DNA of 38,971 nt from SIG575 sp045534165 (lineage in GTDB: Bacteria > Bacillota > Clostridia > Oscillospirales > Acutalibacteraceae). The stretch is taken from the NCBI GenBank assembly GCA_045534165.1, contig JAZSJD010000016.1, forward strand, positions 1 through 38,971, in the 5' to 3' direction. Made by a program: the position numbers and the translations under genes. Below the pieces are notes generated by a model, which did no database searches, was not told the origin of the DNA, and was given only the letters and a program-made list of their open reading frames with translations. Positions 24,023 through 31,601 of the stretch are shown in pieces (positions within the stretch are counted from its first letter, which is position 1; each line of letters begins with the position of its first letter).

Positions 24023-25282
24023 TTATTCAAGACCTTGTTTTTCAAAGAGGAACAAAGTTTCAAGTGCAATTTTGAAACCTGCTTCAATAGCTTTTTCATC
24101 AAGGATATCTGCTGTGTCAAGACGTGTGTGGTAATAACGTGCAGGTGTGGGGTCCATTGCAACAAAACTTGCAGCAGGCACGCCGATTTGTGATAATGCA
24201 GCAGCATCAGTTGAACCTAAATCGATAGTGCCTACATCCACATTGTCATATCCTGCATTGTGTGCACCGTCTTTGATAAGCTTGACTGCTCTTTTATCGT
24301 TTTTGACTGTTCCGTTCATATCACCTGAAATGATTTTCATAAAGTCAAAATCGTGTATTGTATCTATGCTTACAAAAACAGTTTCAACATTTTTATCAGT
24401 AAGTTCACTTTTATGTTTCTTTGCAAAATCCTTTGAACCACGAAGACCTGATTCTTCACCGTTTACAAGTGCAACCTGTACTTCTGTGTTTTCAAAACGT
24501 ATATCGTTATCTTTAAGATATTTGATAACAGCAAGAGATGTGTAACATCCTGTCAGGTCGTCGTTTGCACCAACAACGGGTCTTTTAAAATTGCAGAAGA
24601 AAAATGCTGCAACCATAAAGGGGATAGTAGCGAACAAAAGGCAGGCAAAAACAACAACTGCTGTTTCTGAATTGCCGAAAATAAAGGCAGGCTCAAAAAT
24701 TTTACCTGTTGCCATTGCTGTTATGCAACCGGCAATTGAAATAACAATAGTCAGAACGGCTGAAACAATTACTGTTGCAACTGCAGGTCTGCCACCGTGG
24801 TAAGTGTAAGTCCATTCAAAAGCCGAGTCTGTATGACCGCAGAAAATAATTCTTTTCTTTGTTTCACCTGAAGCTTTTCTTACACCTAAAACATTTGCAG
24901 TTTCTTTTTTCTTAAAGAAAATATCAAGGGTTTGCTTGTAAAAGAAAAATTCACTTACAATAAAGAAAACAACTGCAAGAGTTATAACAAGTGATACCAC
25001 AGGCATACCAAAAGTGAAAAGTATTGCAGAAATTGTCATAAGAACAGCGCCGACAGAAACCCATGACATAAATGCTTTGTCAGAACATCTGAACTTTTCC
25101 ACCTTTGTTTCATCGCAGACTTTTTCTGTATCTTCAACAAAGTATTTTCTTGCTTTTTTATCACCCTCACTGCAAACAGCTCTGGGACCGCATTTATCTG
25201 CGACTTTTTTTATGTTTTCAGTTATGTAACTTATATATTTTTCGGTTACTTCCTGTGAAAGATTTCTGCTTCCGGAATCCAT
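24023..25282 (-). CDS. Membrane-embedded M28 family metallopeptidase
   Basis: 419 residues. The M28 two-zinc set is complete: FCGHTDSAFEW (His and Asp), GANDDLTG (bridging Asp), NGEESGLRG (base Glu and ligand Glu), SIDTIHD (Asp) and YYHTRLD (last His). Two hydrophobic segments lie before the catalytic domain (about 75-115). Another two (VATVIVSAVLTIVISIAG and VVVFACLLFATIPFMVAAFF) lie between the first His motif and GANDD, inside the peptidase fold. The enzyme is thus an integral membrane aminopeptidase with an unusual topology. No signal peptide; the N-terminus is hydrophilic. Cleaves amino-terminal residues from peptides; substrate unknown. Confidence 0.87.
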   Translation of the reverse strand: MDSGSRNLSQEVTEKYISYITENIKKVADKCGPRAVCSEGDKKARKYFVEDTEKVCDETKVEKFRCSDKAFMSWVSVGAVLMTISAILFTFGMPVVSLVITLAVVFFIVSEFFFYKQTLDIFFKKKETANVLGVRKASGETKKRIIFCGHTDSAFEWTYTYHGGRPAVATVIVSAVLTIVISIAGCITAMATGKIFEPAFIFGNSETAVVVFACLLFATIPFMVAAFFFCNFKRPVVGANDDLTGCYTSLAVIKYLKDNDIRFENTEVQVALVNGEESGLRGSKDFAKKHKSELTDKNVETVFVSIDTIHDFDFMKIISGDMNGTVKNDKRAVKLIKDGAHNAGYDNVDVGTIDLGSTDAAALSQIGVPAASFVAMDPTPARYYHTRLDTADILDEKAIEAGFKIALETLFLFEKQGLE

Positions 25283-25328
25283 ATTTAACGACCTTTCAAA
25301 ACCAAATATAATTTTGATTATTTTTAAT

Positions 25329-25358
25329 ATTCTACAACAAATCTTTATTGTATGTCAA
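25329..25358 (-). promoter_or_regulatory. Promoter of the M28 peptidase
   Basis: Minus strand: TTGACA, 18-base spacer, TAGAAT, about 45 bases before the ATG. Confidence 0.7.
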
Positions 25359-25403
25359 GACACAATGACTAAATTAAGTAACATTATTTATGCAATATTA
25401 CGT

Positions 25404-25432
25404 TTGACTTTTATTTGGCGCTTTGATAAAAT
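25404..25432 (+). promoter_or_regulatory. Promoter of the SCP2 - aminotransferase - transketolase operon
   Basis: TTGACT, 17-base spacer, TAAAAT, with an overlapping TATAAT at 25432-25437. The only promoter I see for the five genes that follow. Confidence 0.75.
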
Positions 25433-25482
25433 ATAATAGATAATATGTGTGCAGAAATACGGCACTTCAAGGAGGAATTATT

Positions 25483-26241
25483 TTGACAGATGCAAGAACA
25501 CTGGCTTACATAAATATGTTTGCTGTTTTAGGCTCTCTTGAAAATCTTTGTCAGCTCAGCGAAGAAGCGAGAAATCTTGTTAAAACTGCTAAACCTGTAT
25601 CAATTGGGTTTGAAGTAAAGGGAGGTCCCAGTGCTACATTGACCTTTGATAATGGTTTTTGTACAATAAAAGAAGGATGTGCCGGATGCAAGGTTAAATT
25701 GCCTTTCAGCTCTTGTGAAAAATTCAATGGTCTTATTGACGGTACAGTAACTCCTATCCCTTCAAAAGGATTTACTAAAATTTCATTTTTGCTCAAGCAA
25801 TTCACACCTCTTACCGATATGCTTTCCAAGTATATGCGTCCCTCAGAGGAAGACCTGAAAGATGAAAAATTCTTTGAAATCAGCACAAATCTTCTTTTCT
25901 ATACAATTTCAGTTGCTATTTCACAGATTGGTAATAACGATGAAATCGGCAAATTCAGCGCAAAGCATATTCCTGACGGCGTTGTTAAAATGTCTATTGC
26001 AGGTGGCCCTGCTGCTGCAATTGAAATTAAAGACCATAAGCTTACAACAATCAAGAAAAATCCTGAAAAATACCGTGCACTGATGGAATTCGGTTCTATG
26101 AAACTGGCTCACGACCTTTTCGATGGCAAAGTTAATGCTATTGCCAAAGTAGGCGAAGGCGAAATCGTAATGCGTGGTATGATCAATATGATTGATAACA
26201 TCAACAGAATTCTTGATAGGGTAGCACTTTATCTTGCATAA
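25483..26241 (+). CDS. Two-lobed SCP2-like (sterol-carrier fold) protein 1
   Basis: 252 residues. The start is taken as TTG at 25483 because AAGGAGG ends seven bases before it; an upstream in-frame GTG (25447) has no RBS and overlaps the promoter region. The protein seems to be an internal duplication: lobe 1 (about 35-120) has FEVKGGPSATLTFDNGFCTI, lobe 2 (about 165-250) has MSIAGGPAAAIEIKDHKLTT, each followed by a Phe-rich helix and a DG(K/T)V strand. This pattern of beta strands with a single-digit motif and helix resembles SCP2 proteins, which hold hydrophobic ligands in a tunnel. First gene of the operon, 12 bases before the aminotransferase. SCP2 assignment is inference from pattern, function unknown. 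Confidence 0.55.
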   Translation: MTDARTLAYINMFAVLGSLENLCQLSEEARNLVKTAKPVSIGFEVKGGPSATLTFDNGFCTIKEGCAGCKVKLPFSSCEKFNGLIDGTVTPIPSKGFTKISFLLKQFTPLTDMLSKYMRPSEEDLKDEKFFEISTNLLFYTISVAISQIGNNDEIGKFSAKHIPDGVVKMSIAGGPAAAIEIKDHKLTTIKKNPEKYRALMEFGSMKLAHDLFDGKVNAIAKVGEGEIVMRGMINMIDNINRILDRVALYLA

Positions 26242-26253
26242 GGGGGATTTTTT

Positions 26254-27516
26254 ATGGCTTTTAAAATTAATGATTATACAAAAAGTAACGAGCTCTTCAA
26301 AAGAGCAACAAAAGTAATCCCTTCAGGCGTTTACGGTCACCTTGGTCCGGCTGAAGGTAACTTCATTCCCGTAAGTGCATGGCCTTTCTTTTCAGAAAGA
26401 GCAGAAGGTGCATATTTCTGGGATGTTGACGGAAACAGATTCATCGACTATATGTGTGCATATGGTCCTAACATTTTAGGTTATAACGACCCTGATGTTG
26501 ATGCAGCAGCTTTTGAACAGGCAAAATTAGGTAACTGCACAACTTCACCCTCATACAAAATGGTTGAACTTGCAGAATTGCTTGTTGATACAGTTAACTG
26601 TGCTGACTGGGCATTTTTTGCAAAGAACGGTAACGATGCAACTTCCTGCGCGGTTCTTACTGCAAGAAATGCAACACACCGTAAGAAAATTATTTTCGTA
26701 AACGGTTTCTATCACGGTGTTTCTGCATGGACACAGAAAATTGACTATCCCGGCGTTCTTCCTGAAGATGTTGCAAACAACCTTTATGTTGATTGGAACG
26801 ACGTTGCAGGTCTTGAAAAAATAGTTGCTGAAAATAAAGGTGAAATCGCTGCATTTATTTCAACACCATATATGCACGGTAACTATAAAGATAATGAACT
26901 TCCCGCAGACGGATATTGGCAGAAAGTACGTGAAATCTGCACAAGAGAAGGCATCGTTCTTATTGTGGATGATGTTCGTGCAGGTTGGAGACTTGACCTT
27001 GCAGGTTCTGACCATTACTATGGTTTTGAAGCTGACCTTATCTGTTTCTGTAAAGCCCTTGCAAACGGTTGGAACGTTTCTGCAATCTGCGGTAAAGAAT
27101 GGCTCAAAGATGCAGTCAGCGGTCTTTCATACACAGGTTCTTATTGGATGAGTGCTGTTCCTTTTGCAGCAGCAATCAGAAATATCAATAAACTTAAAGA
27201 AATTGACGCTCCCAGACTTCTCAGAGAAAAATCTGTTAAACTTCTTGACGGACTCAAGAGTGCAGCCAATAACAACGGATTCAATCTTGTTGTTTCAGGT
27301 GAACCTTCACTTTTCTATCTGAGAATTGCAAATGATGACAGTATGATGATTCATCAGGATTGGGTTGCTGAGATGGTTAAACGTGGCATCTTCATTTCCA
27401 GCCACCACAACCACTTTATGAATGCTGCAGTTTCAGATGAAGATATTAAACTCACTCTTGACATTGCAGATGAAGCATTTAAAGTTACAAAGAAAATGCA
27501 CCCTGAAGCATTTTAA
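26254..27516 (+). CDS. Class III PLP aminotransferase (GSA aminomutase-like)
   Basis: 420 residues; AAGGGGG precedes the ATG. Fold type I class III motifs: GAYFWDVDGNRFIDYMCAYG, FAKNGNDATSCA for phosphate binding, FYHGVSAW, VDDVRAGWR (Asp that contacts the PLP ring nitrogen) and CFCKALANGW with the Schiff-base Lys267. Relatives include glutamate-1-semialdehyde aminomutase and sugar aminotransferases. The genome context has no other haem gene here, so a sugar or keto-compound substrate is more likely (inference). The VDDV in place of the usual DEV-TG is a variation. It is followed 18 bases later by the transketolase pair, suggesting that the two enzymes treat the same ketose. Confidence 0.85.
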   Translation: MAFKINDYTKSNELFKRATKVIPSGVYGHLGPAEGNFIPVSAWPFFSERAEGAYFWDVDGNRFIDYMCAYGPNILGYNDPDVDAAAFEQAKLGNCTTSPSYKMVELAELLVDTVNCADWAFFAKNGNDATSCAVLTARNATHRKKIIFVNGFYHGVSAWTQKIDYPGVLPEDVANNLYVDWNDVAGLEKIVAENKGEIAAFISTPYMHGNYKDNELPADGYWQKVREICTREGIVLIVDDVRAGWRLDLAGSDHYYGFEADLICFCKALANGWNVSAICGKEWLKDAVSGLSYTGSYWMSAVPFAAAIRNINKLKEIDAPRLLREKSVKLLDGLKSAANNNGFNLVVSGEPSLFYLRIANDDSMMIHQDWVAEMVKRGIFISSHHNHFMNAAVSDEDIKLTLDIADEAFKVTKKMHPEAF

Positions 27517-27534
27517 AATAAAGGAGGAACTACA

Positions 27535-28404
27535 ATGCCATTATCAAAATCAGAATGGTTAGCTCTTGAAAAGAAAGCTCACGAACTGCGTAACCTTTGC
27601 CTTGACACAACTTATTGGGCAGGCAGTGGTCATATCGGCGGCGGTATGAGTGTTATGGATATGATGACCGTTCTTTATCACAAATATCTCAACATTAAAG
27701 TTGAAGATCCCAACTGGGAAGACAGAGACCGTTTCATTTTAAGTAAAGGTCATTCAGGTATTGCTTTTGCACCTGTTCTTGTTGATAAAGGTTTCAACGA
27801 CCCTGAACAGCTCAAAACTTTCAACCTTTCAAACTCAAAAATGGGTATCCACCTTGATGCTAACAAGGTTGTTGGTGTTGATGCATCAACAGGTTCTCTC
27901 GGCCACGGACTTTCAATTGCCCTTGGTACAGCACTTGCAGCAAAAGTTTTAGGAAAATCCTATAAAACATATTGTATCCTTGGTGACGGTGAATGTGACG
28001 AAGGTTCAAACTGGGAAGCAGCAATGGCAATTGCACACTACAATGCAACAAACGTAATTTCTTTTGTTGACCGTAACAAATGTATGATTGACGGACGTAC
28101 AGAAGATGTTATGTCACTTGAACCTTTTGCTGATAAATGGCGTGCATTCGGCTTTATCGTAAAAGAAGTTGACGGTCACAACATCAAAGAACTTTGTGAT
28201 GCAATTGATTTTGCACTCAACGACCCTGAAAAACCTGTTATGATTATTGCCAACACAATAAAAGGTGAGGGTATTGACTTTATGGCAGATGATTATCATT
28301 GGCACTATGGTGCAATTGATGAATCAAAATATAATCAGGCTAAAGAAAGCCTTGAAAAATATTACGCACAGCGTGTAGCACGTGCAGAGAAGGAGGGCGT
28401 ATAA
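27535..28404 (+). CDS. Transketolase, N-terminal (TPP pyrophosphate-binding) subunit
   Basis: 289 residues; AAAGGAGG precedes the ATG. The N half of transketolase as a separate protein: SGHIGGGMSVMD, DRFILSKGHSG, SLGHGLSIALG, and the TPP/metal motif GDGECDEG...NK with DRNKCMIDG. Length and motifs fit the split transketolases of Clostridia and archaea. It must pair with the next gene product to form the active alpha2beta2 enzyme, which transfers a two-carbon ketol unit between sugar phosphates. The gap to the C subunit is two bases. Confidence 0.93.
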   Translation: MPLSKSEWLALEKKAHELRNLCLDTTYWAGSGHIGGGMSVMDMMTVLYHKYLNIKVEDPNWEDRDRFILSKGHSGIAFAPVLVDKGFNDPEQLKTFNLSNSKMGIHLDANKVVGVDASTGSLGHGLSIALGTALAAKVLGKSYKTYCILGDGECDEGSNWEAAMAIAHYNATNVISFVDRNKCMIDGRTEDVMSLEPFADKWRAFGFIVKEVDGHNIKELCDAIDFALNDPEKPVMIIANTIKGEGIDFMADDYHWHYGAIDESKYNQAKESLEKYYAQRVARAEKEGV

Positions 28405-28406
28405 TT

Positions 28407-29426
28407 ATGGCAGGCGGAATTTCATACACAGCTCTTGAATCAACAGAACTCTCAACAGCCGAAATTTACGGCCAGACCCTTATTGAACTTGGTAAAGAAC
28501 ATCCCGAAATTGTTGGTCTTACAGCTGACCTTGGCGGTTCAACAAAAATCGGTGCTTTCGGTAAAGTTTTTCCCGACCGTTTCTTTAACGTAGGTATTGC
28601 TGAACAGAATATGTTCGGTATCGCAGCAGGTATGGCAAAGGCAGGTCTTGTACCTTTCCTTTCAACATTCTCAGTTTTCGCATCTCTGAGAAGTGCTGAC
28701 CAGCTCCACACAGATATCTGTTATCAGAATGTAAACGCAAAAGTTATTGCAACACATTCAGGTACATCTTTCGGTCAGGCAGGCTCAACTCACCACGCAA
28801 TCTGCGACCTTGCAGTTGTTCGTTCAATGCCTAACATTACTCTTATCTGCCCTGCTGATGGTGTTGAAACAGCAGAAGCAGTTATTGCAGCTTATGAAAA
28901 CAAAGGTCCTTACTATATCAGAATCAACCGTGGTTTTGACCGTGTTCTTTATGGTAAAGATTATCCCCGTGAATATAAATTTGAAGTAGGTAAAGCTGTT
29001 GAAGTAAATCCGGGTACAGATATCACAGTTATCGCTTGCGGTTCTTGTGTTTTCCAGGCTTACCAGGCTGCAAAGTTCCTTGAAAATGCAGACGGACTTA
29101 AAGTTCGTGTTCTTGATATGCACACAATCAAACCTATTGATAAAGAAGCTATCCTTAAAGCAGTTATGGATACACGTCGTATTATCACAGTTGAAGACCA
29201 TAACGTAATCGGTGGTCTTGGCTCAGCAGTTGCAGAAGTTATGGCTGAAGCAGGTAAAGGTTGTGCATTCACACGTCTTGGTATTCAGGATGAATTTGCA
29301 CCTATCGGTCTTCATGAAGACATTATGTCAAACCTTGGTATTGACTGTAACGGTATTATCAATGCAATCCGTGAAGCAATGAATAAAGACTTTGAAGAGG
29401 ATGACAACTGGGACGACGAAGTTTAA
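28407..29426 (+). CDS. Transketolase, C-terminal (pyrimidine-binding) subunit
   Basis: 339 residues; GGAGGG within the end of the previous gene serves as RBS. Motifs: LTADLGGSTK, FNVGIAEQNM with the Glu that activates TPP, STFSVFASLRSADQ, THSGTSFGQAGSTHH, LICPADGVET, YIRINRG. The C-terminal domain (about 205-320) is complete, with VRVLDMHTIKPID and VEDHNVIGGLGS. The extra acidic tail FEEDDNWDDEV is unusual for the family. Pairs with the gene upstream. A second SCP2-like protein starts 37 bases later, still before the terminator. Confidence 0.93.
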   Translation: MAGGISYTALESTELSTAEIYGQTLIELGKEHPEIVGLTADLGGSTKIGAFGKVFPDRFFNVGIAEQNMFGIAAGMAKAGLVPFLSTFSVFASLRSADQLHTDICYQNVNAKVIATHSGTSFGQAGSTHHAICDLAVVRSMPNITLICPADGVETAEAVIAAYENKGPYYIRINRGFDRVLYGKDYPREYKFEVGKAVEVNPGTDITVIACGSCVFQAYQAAKFLENADGLKVRVLDMHTIKPIDKEAILKAVMDTRRIITVEDHNVIGGLGSAVAEVMAEAGKGCAFTRLGIQDEFAPIGLHEDIMSNLGIDCNGIINAIREAMNKDFEEDDNWDDEV

Positions 29427-29463
29427 TTTTAACTTCTGAATTCTACGAAAGGAATGATTTATT

Positions 29464-30267
29464 ATGCCAAGCGAAGTTGTATTGACTAACAAAATATTTC
29501 TTAATGCTGTTTTGCCTCTGGTGAAAGTTATTGCAAATGATGTTCCCTCACTTGCTAAAAAATTTGAGGGTATGAACGCTGTTTTTCAGGTAAGTGCTTT
29601 AACTCCTGATGTTGAAGGCGGAAAAGTTGCAACTTATTTTGAAGTTGTTGACGGTGAATGGACAGTTAAAAATGATCAGGTTGCAGAAAACCCTGATGTT
29701 GACCTTGAGTTTAAAACTCTTGAAGCAATGAACGGTTTCTTCAAGGGTAAAATCGGTCCTGCCACACTTCCAAAAATGAAAGGCGCTCTTAAAAAGACAA
29801 AAGTATTTATGGCACTTCTGATGACACTGCTTAAAATGTCATCACTCCTCACAGCAAAAGCAGCTCCTGAAAAGGAAGAAGATAAGGTTCTTATGGTTAA
29901 ATGTTTCTTCTATCTTCTTTCAGCAGGTATCAGCCAGCTTAACAAACAAGGTCACGAGGCTATTCATGATTGGACAAGTAAAAGCCCTGACAGAGTTTAT
30001 GCTTGGGCTGTTGACGGACATCCTGAAGTTTCTGCATACTTACGTATCAAAGCAGGAAAATCACGTTCAGGCAGAGGTACATACAAAAGAGCAATGCCAT
30101 TCTTCACAATGCGTTTTGACACTCTCGATAGTGCATTAGGTATTCTTCTTTCAACAGACGATATGCTTGATTCAACAAAGAAAGGCAAACTCATTATGGA
30201 CGGTGCACCTGAATTCGGCGCACAGATTGGTGAATATATGCTCACAGTTGCAGCATACGCACAGTAA
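29464..30267 (+). CDS. Two-lobed SCP2-like protein 2
   Basis: 267 residues; AAAGGAA precedes the ATG. Lobe 1 (about 30-130) has MNAVFQVSALTP, a strand pattern ending VDLEFKTLEAMNGFFKGKIG, and a Met/Leu-rich helix (KVFMALLMTLLKMSSLL). Lobe 2 (about 175-267) has VYAWAVDGHPEVSAYLRIKAG, FFTMRFDTLDSALGILLS and GKLIMDGAPEFG. LEFKT...FFKGKI is the usual SCP2-type pattern for the strand and helix that cover the ligand tunnel. It differs from the first protein but has the same two-lobed plan, so the operon is bracketed by two related lipid-binding-type proteins. Last gene before the terminator. Assignment by pattern only. Confidence 0.55.
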   Translation: MPSEVVLTNKIFLNAVLPLVKVIANDVPSLAKKFEGMNAVFQVSALTPDVEGGKVATYFEVVDGEWTVKNDQVAENPDVDLEFKTLEAMNGFFKGKIGPATLPKMKGALKKTKVFMALLMTLLKMSSLLTAKAAPEKEEDKVLMVKCFFYLLSAGISQLNKQGHEAIHDWTSKSPDRVYAWAVDGHPEVSAYLRIKAGKSRSGRGTYKRAMPFFTMRFDTLDSALGILLSTDDMLDSTKKGKLIMDGAPEFGAQIGEYMLTVAAYAQ

Positions 30268-30271
30268 AAAT

Positions 30272-30307
30272 AAAAGGCAGTTTTGTATATTACAAAACTG
30301 CCTTTTT
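30272..30307. terminator. Bidirectional terminator ending the five-gene operon
   Basis: 16-bp perfect stem AAAAGGCAGTTTTGTA / TACAAAACTGCCTTTT, loop TAT, T-run. It ends three bases before the stop of the convergent CapA-like gene. Confidence 0.92.
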
Positions 30308-30309
30308 GT

Positions 30310-31473
30310 TTACATTTGTTCTAAAATATAATTTTTAACATCTTCTAACTTGCTTTTTTTCCATTCTTCTTTTTCTGCTTCTTCAGCTAACGGAACGAGA
30401 ATGAAAAAGTCAAGTGTTTCACCGGGAACACGTCCTGTTCTTAAAGGTTCACGGAAATGTTCTGCCCATTCTTCTTCCGTTGCATCTTTGAATCTTTGTG
30501 GGTTAAGGTATGTCATCTGCCTTTTTGTGGCATTGATGTGCATTTTTGCAGAAAGTGGGGAGAGAAGTTTAAAATCTTCTTCCTGAACATCAACAAAAAT
30601 TCTGGGCAGGTCATATTTTACAATGTGTTCTTCTCCACGGAGAATTTTAAGCCCCATGCTTTCCCAGGTGAATTTTTCTTCTGTGAAATTAAGTTTCACA
30701 AGCAAGCCGAATTCTGTGTTATATTGTGAACGCTGATAATCTGTATCAAAAATAAAATTGCCTAATGAATAGAAAATGATTTTATCACCAACAGTTTCGT
30801 AGTTCATGGGAACATGTGGATGGTGGGAAACAACAATATCAGCACCCATTTCAAGATATTTATGGTATCTTTCTCTTGTGTAAGGCGAGGGGAGTGGGGT
30901 AAACTCTTCTCCTGCGTGAGCAACAACAACACACCATTTGCAAGTTTTCTTGATTTCGTTTATAGTGTTCTGTATTTCATCAAGGTCGCTCCAGCTGTAA
31001 CAACCTGCTTTGTTTTCGTCAGCTTTTCTGCAGGCACGCTGATATCCTACACCGAACATACCAATTCCGCCTGCTTCGTTGAGTATAACGGGCTTTCTTG
31101 CTTCTTGTATGTTCATACCGGCACCAATTGTCTGAACACCGTTTTCTCTTGCAATTTCAAGTGTGCTTTTAATTCCGTATTCACCTGCATCCATAATATG
31201 GTTGTTGCAGATGTTCCAGATATCGGCATGCATATTATTAAGAACTTTCACAGCATCAGGCTCAATTGTGTGAAGAAGTTGCTGAACACCGTCTTTTGTT
31301 GTGTTTGTTTCAACGGGAGCAACGGGCCCCTCCACGTTTGCAACAACGTGGTCGGCACTGTGAAGAAATTGAAGAACTTCATCAGATATGAGATTTTTGT
31401 CATTCCATTTGCCGTACATATATCTGTCAAAGCCGATATCGCCTGTAAAAACTAATGAAGAAGTGTTTTTCAT
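30310..31473 (-). CDS. CapA-family metallophosphatase-like protein, no signal peptide
   Basis: 387 residues; AAGGAAA precedes the ATG. The CapA (PGA_cap) fold is clear from FTGDIGFDR, VANVEGPVAP, ICNNHIMDAG, VVVAHAGEE, DIVVSHHPHVP and YSLGNFIFDT, with all the metal-site Asp, Asn, Glu and His residues. CapA proteins in poly-gamma-glutamate systems are membrane-anchored; this one starts directly with the first strand (MKNTSSLVFTGD) and has no anchor, so it should be cytoplasmic. No capB or capC gene is in the window. Function is not clear; phosphoesterase activity is plausible from the calcineurin-like fold. Confidence 0.85.
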   Translation of the reverse strand: MKNTSSLVFTGDIGFDRYMYGKWNDKNLISDEVLQFLHSADHVVANVEGPVAPVETNTTKDGVQQLLHTIEPDAVKVLNNMHADIWNICNNHIMDAGEYGIKSTLEIARENGVQTIGAGMNIQEARKPVILNEAGGIGMFGVGYQRACRKADENKAGCYSWSDLDEIQNTINEIKKTCKWCVVVAHAGEEFTPLPSPYTRERYHKYLEMGADIVVSHHPHVPMNYETVGDKIIFYSLGNFIFDTDYQRSQYNTEFGLLVKLNFTEEKFTWESMGLKILRGEEHIVKYDLPRIFVDVQEEDFKLLSPLSAKMHINATKRQMTYLNPQRFKDATEEEWAEHFREPLRTGRVPGETLDFFILVPLAEEAEKEEWKKSKLEDVKNYILEQM

Positions 31474-31502
31474 AAGTTATTTTCCTTTCAGATGTATAAC
31501 TT

Positions 31503-31531
31503 ATTATACCACGCAGAAATAAAAAGAGCAA
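31503..31531 (-). promoter_or_regulatory. Promoter of the CapA-like gene
   Basis: Minus strand: TTGCTC, 17-base spacer, TATAAT (perfect -10), 30 bases before the ATG. Confidence 0.7.
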
Positions 31532-31536
31532 GGTGC

Positions 31537-31566
31537 TTGATTTTTTCTGTTAATATATGTTAAAAT
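31537..31566 (+). promoter_or_regulatory. Promoter of the GPH sugar symporter
   Basis: TTGATT, 18-base spacer, TAAAAT. It lies back to back with the CapA-like promoter. Confidence 0.6.
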
Positions 31567-31601
31567 GTAGATAATAATTTATTTTTGGAGGGTGCTATTA
31601 A

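Noticed and set aside
26254..27516. Housekeeping glutamate-1-semialdehyde aminomutase (hemL) of haem synthesis.
   Set aside because: No other haem genes are nearby, the Asp motif differs (VDDVRAG), and it is cotranscribed with transketolase; still possible until a phylogeny is made.
27535..29426. Split transketolase as part of the sulfoquinovose transketolase (sulfo-TK) pathway.
   Set aside because: The other sulfo-TK enzymes (isomerase, sulfoquinovosidase, sulfonate exporter) are not in the neighbourhood, and an aminotransferase and SCP2-like proteins do not belong to it.
30814..31455. 213-residue plus-strand open frame opposite the CapA-like gene.
   Set aside because: It is a shadow of a well-conserved minus-strand gene; Cys/Phe/Val-rich composition and no RBS.
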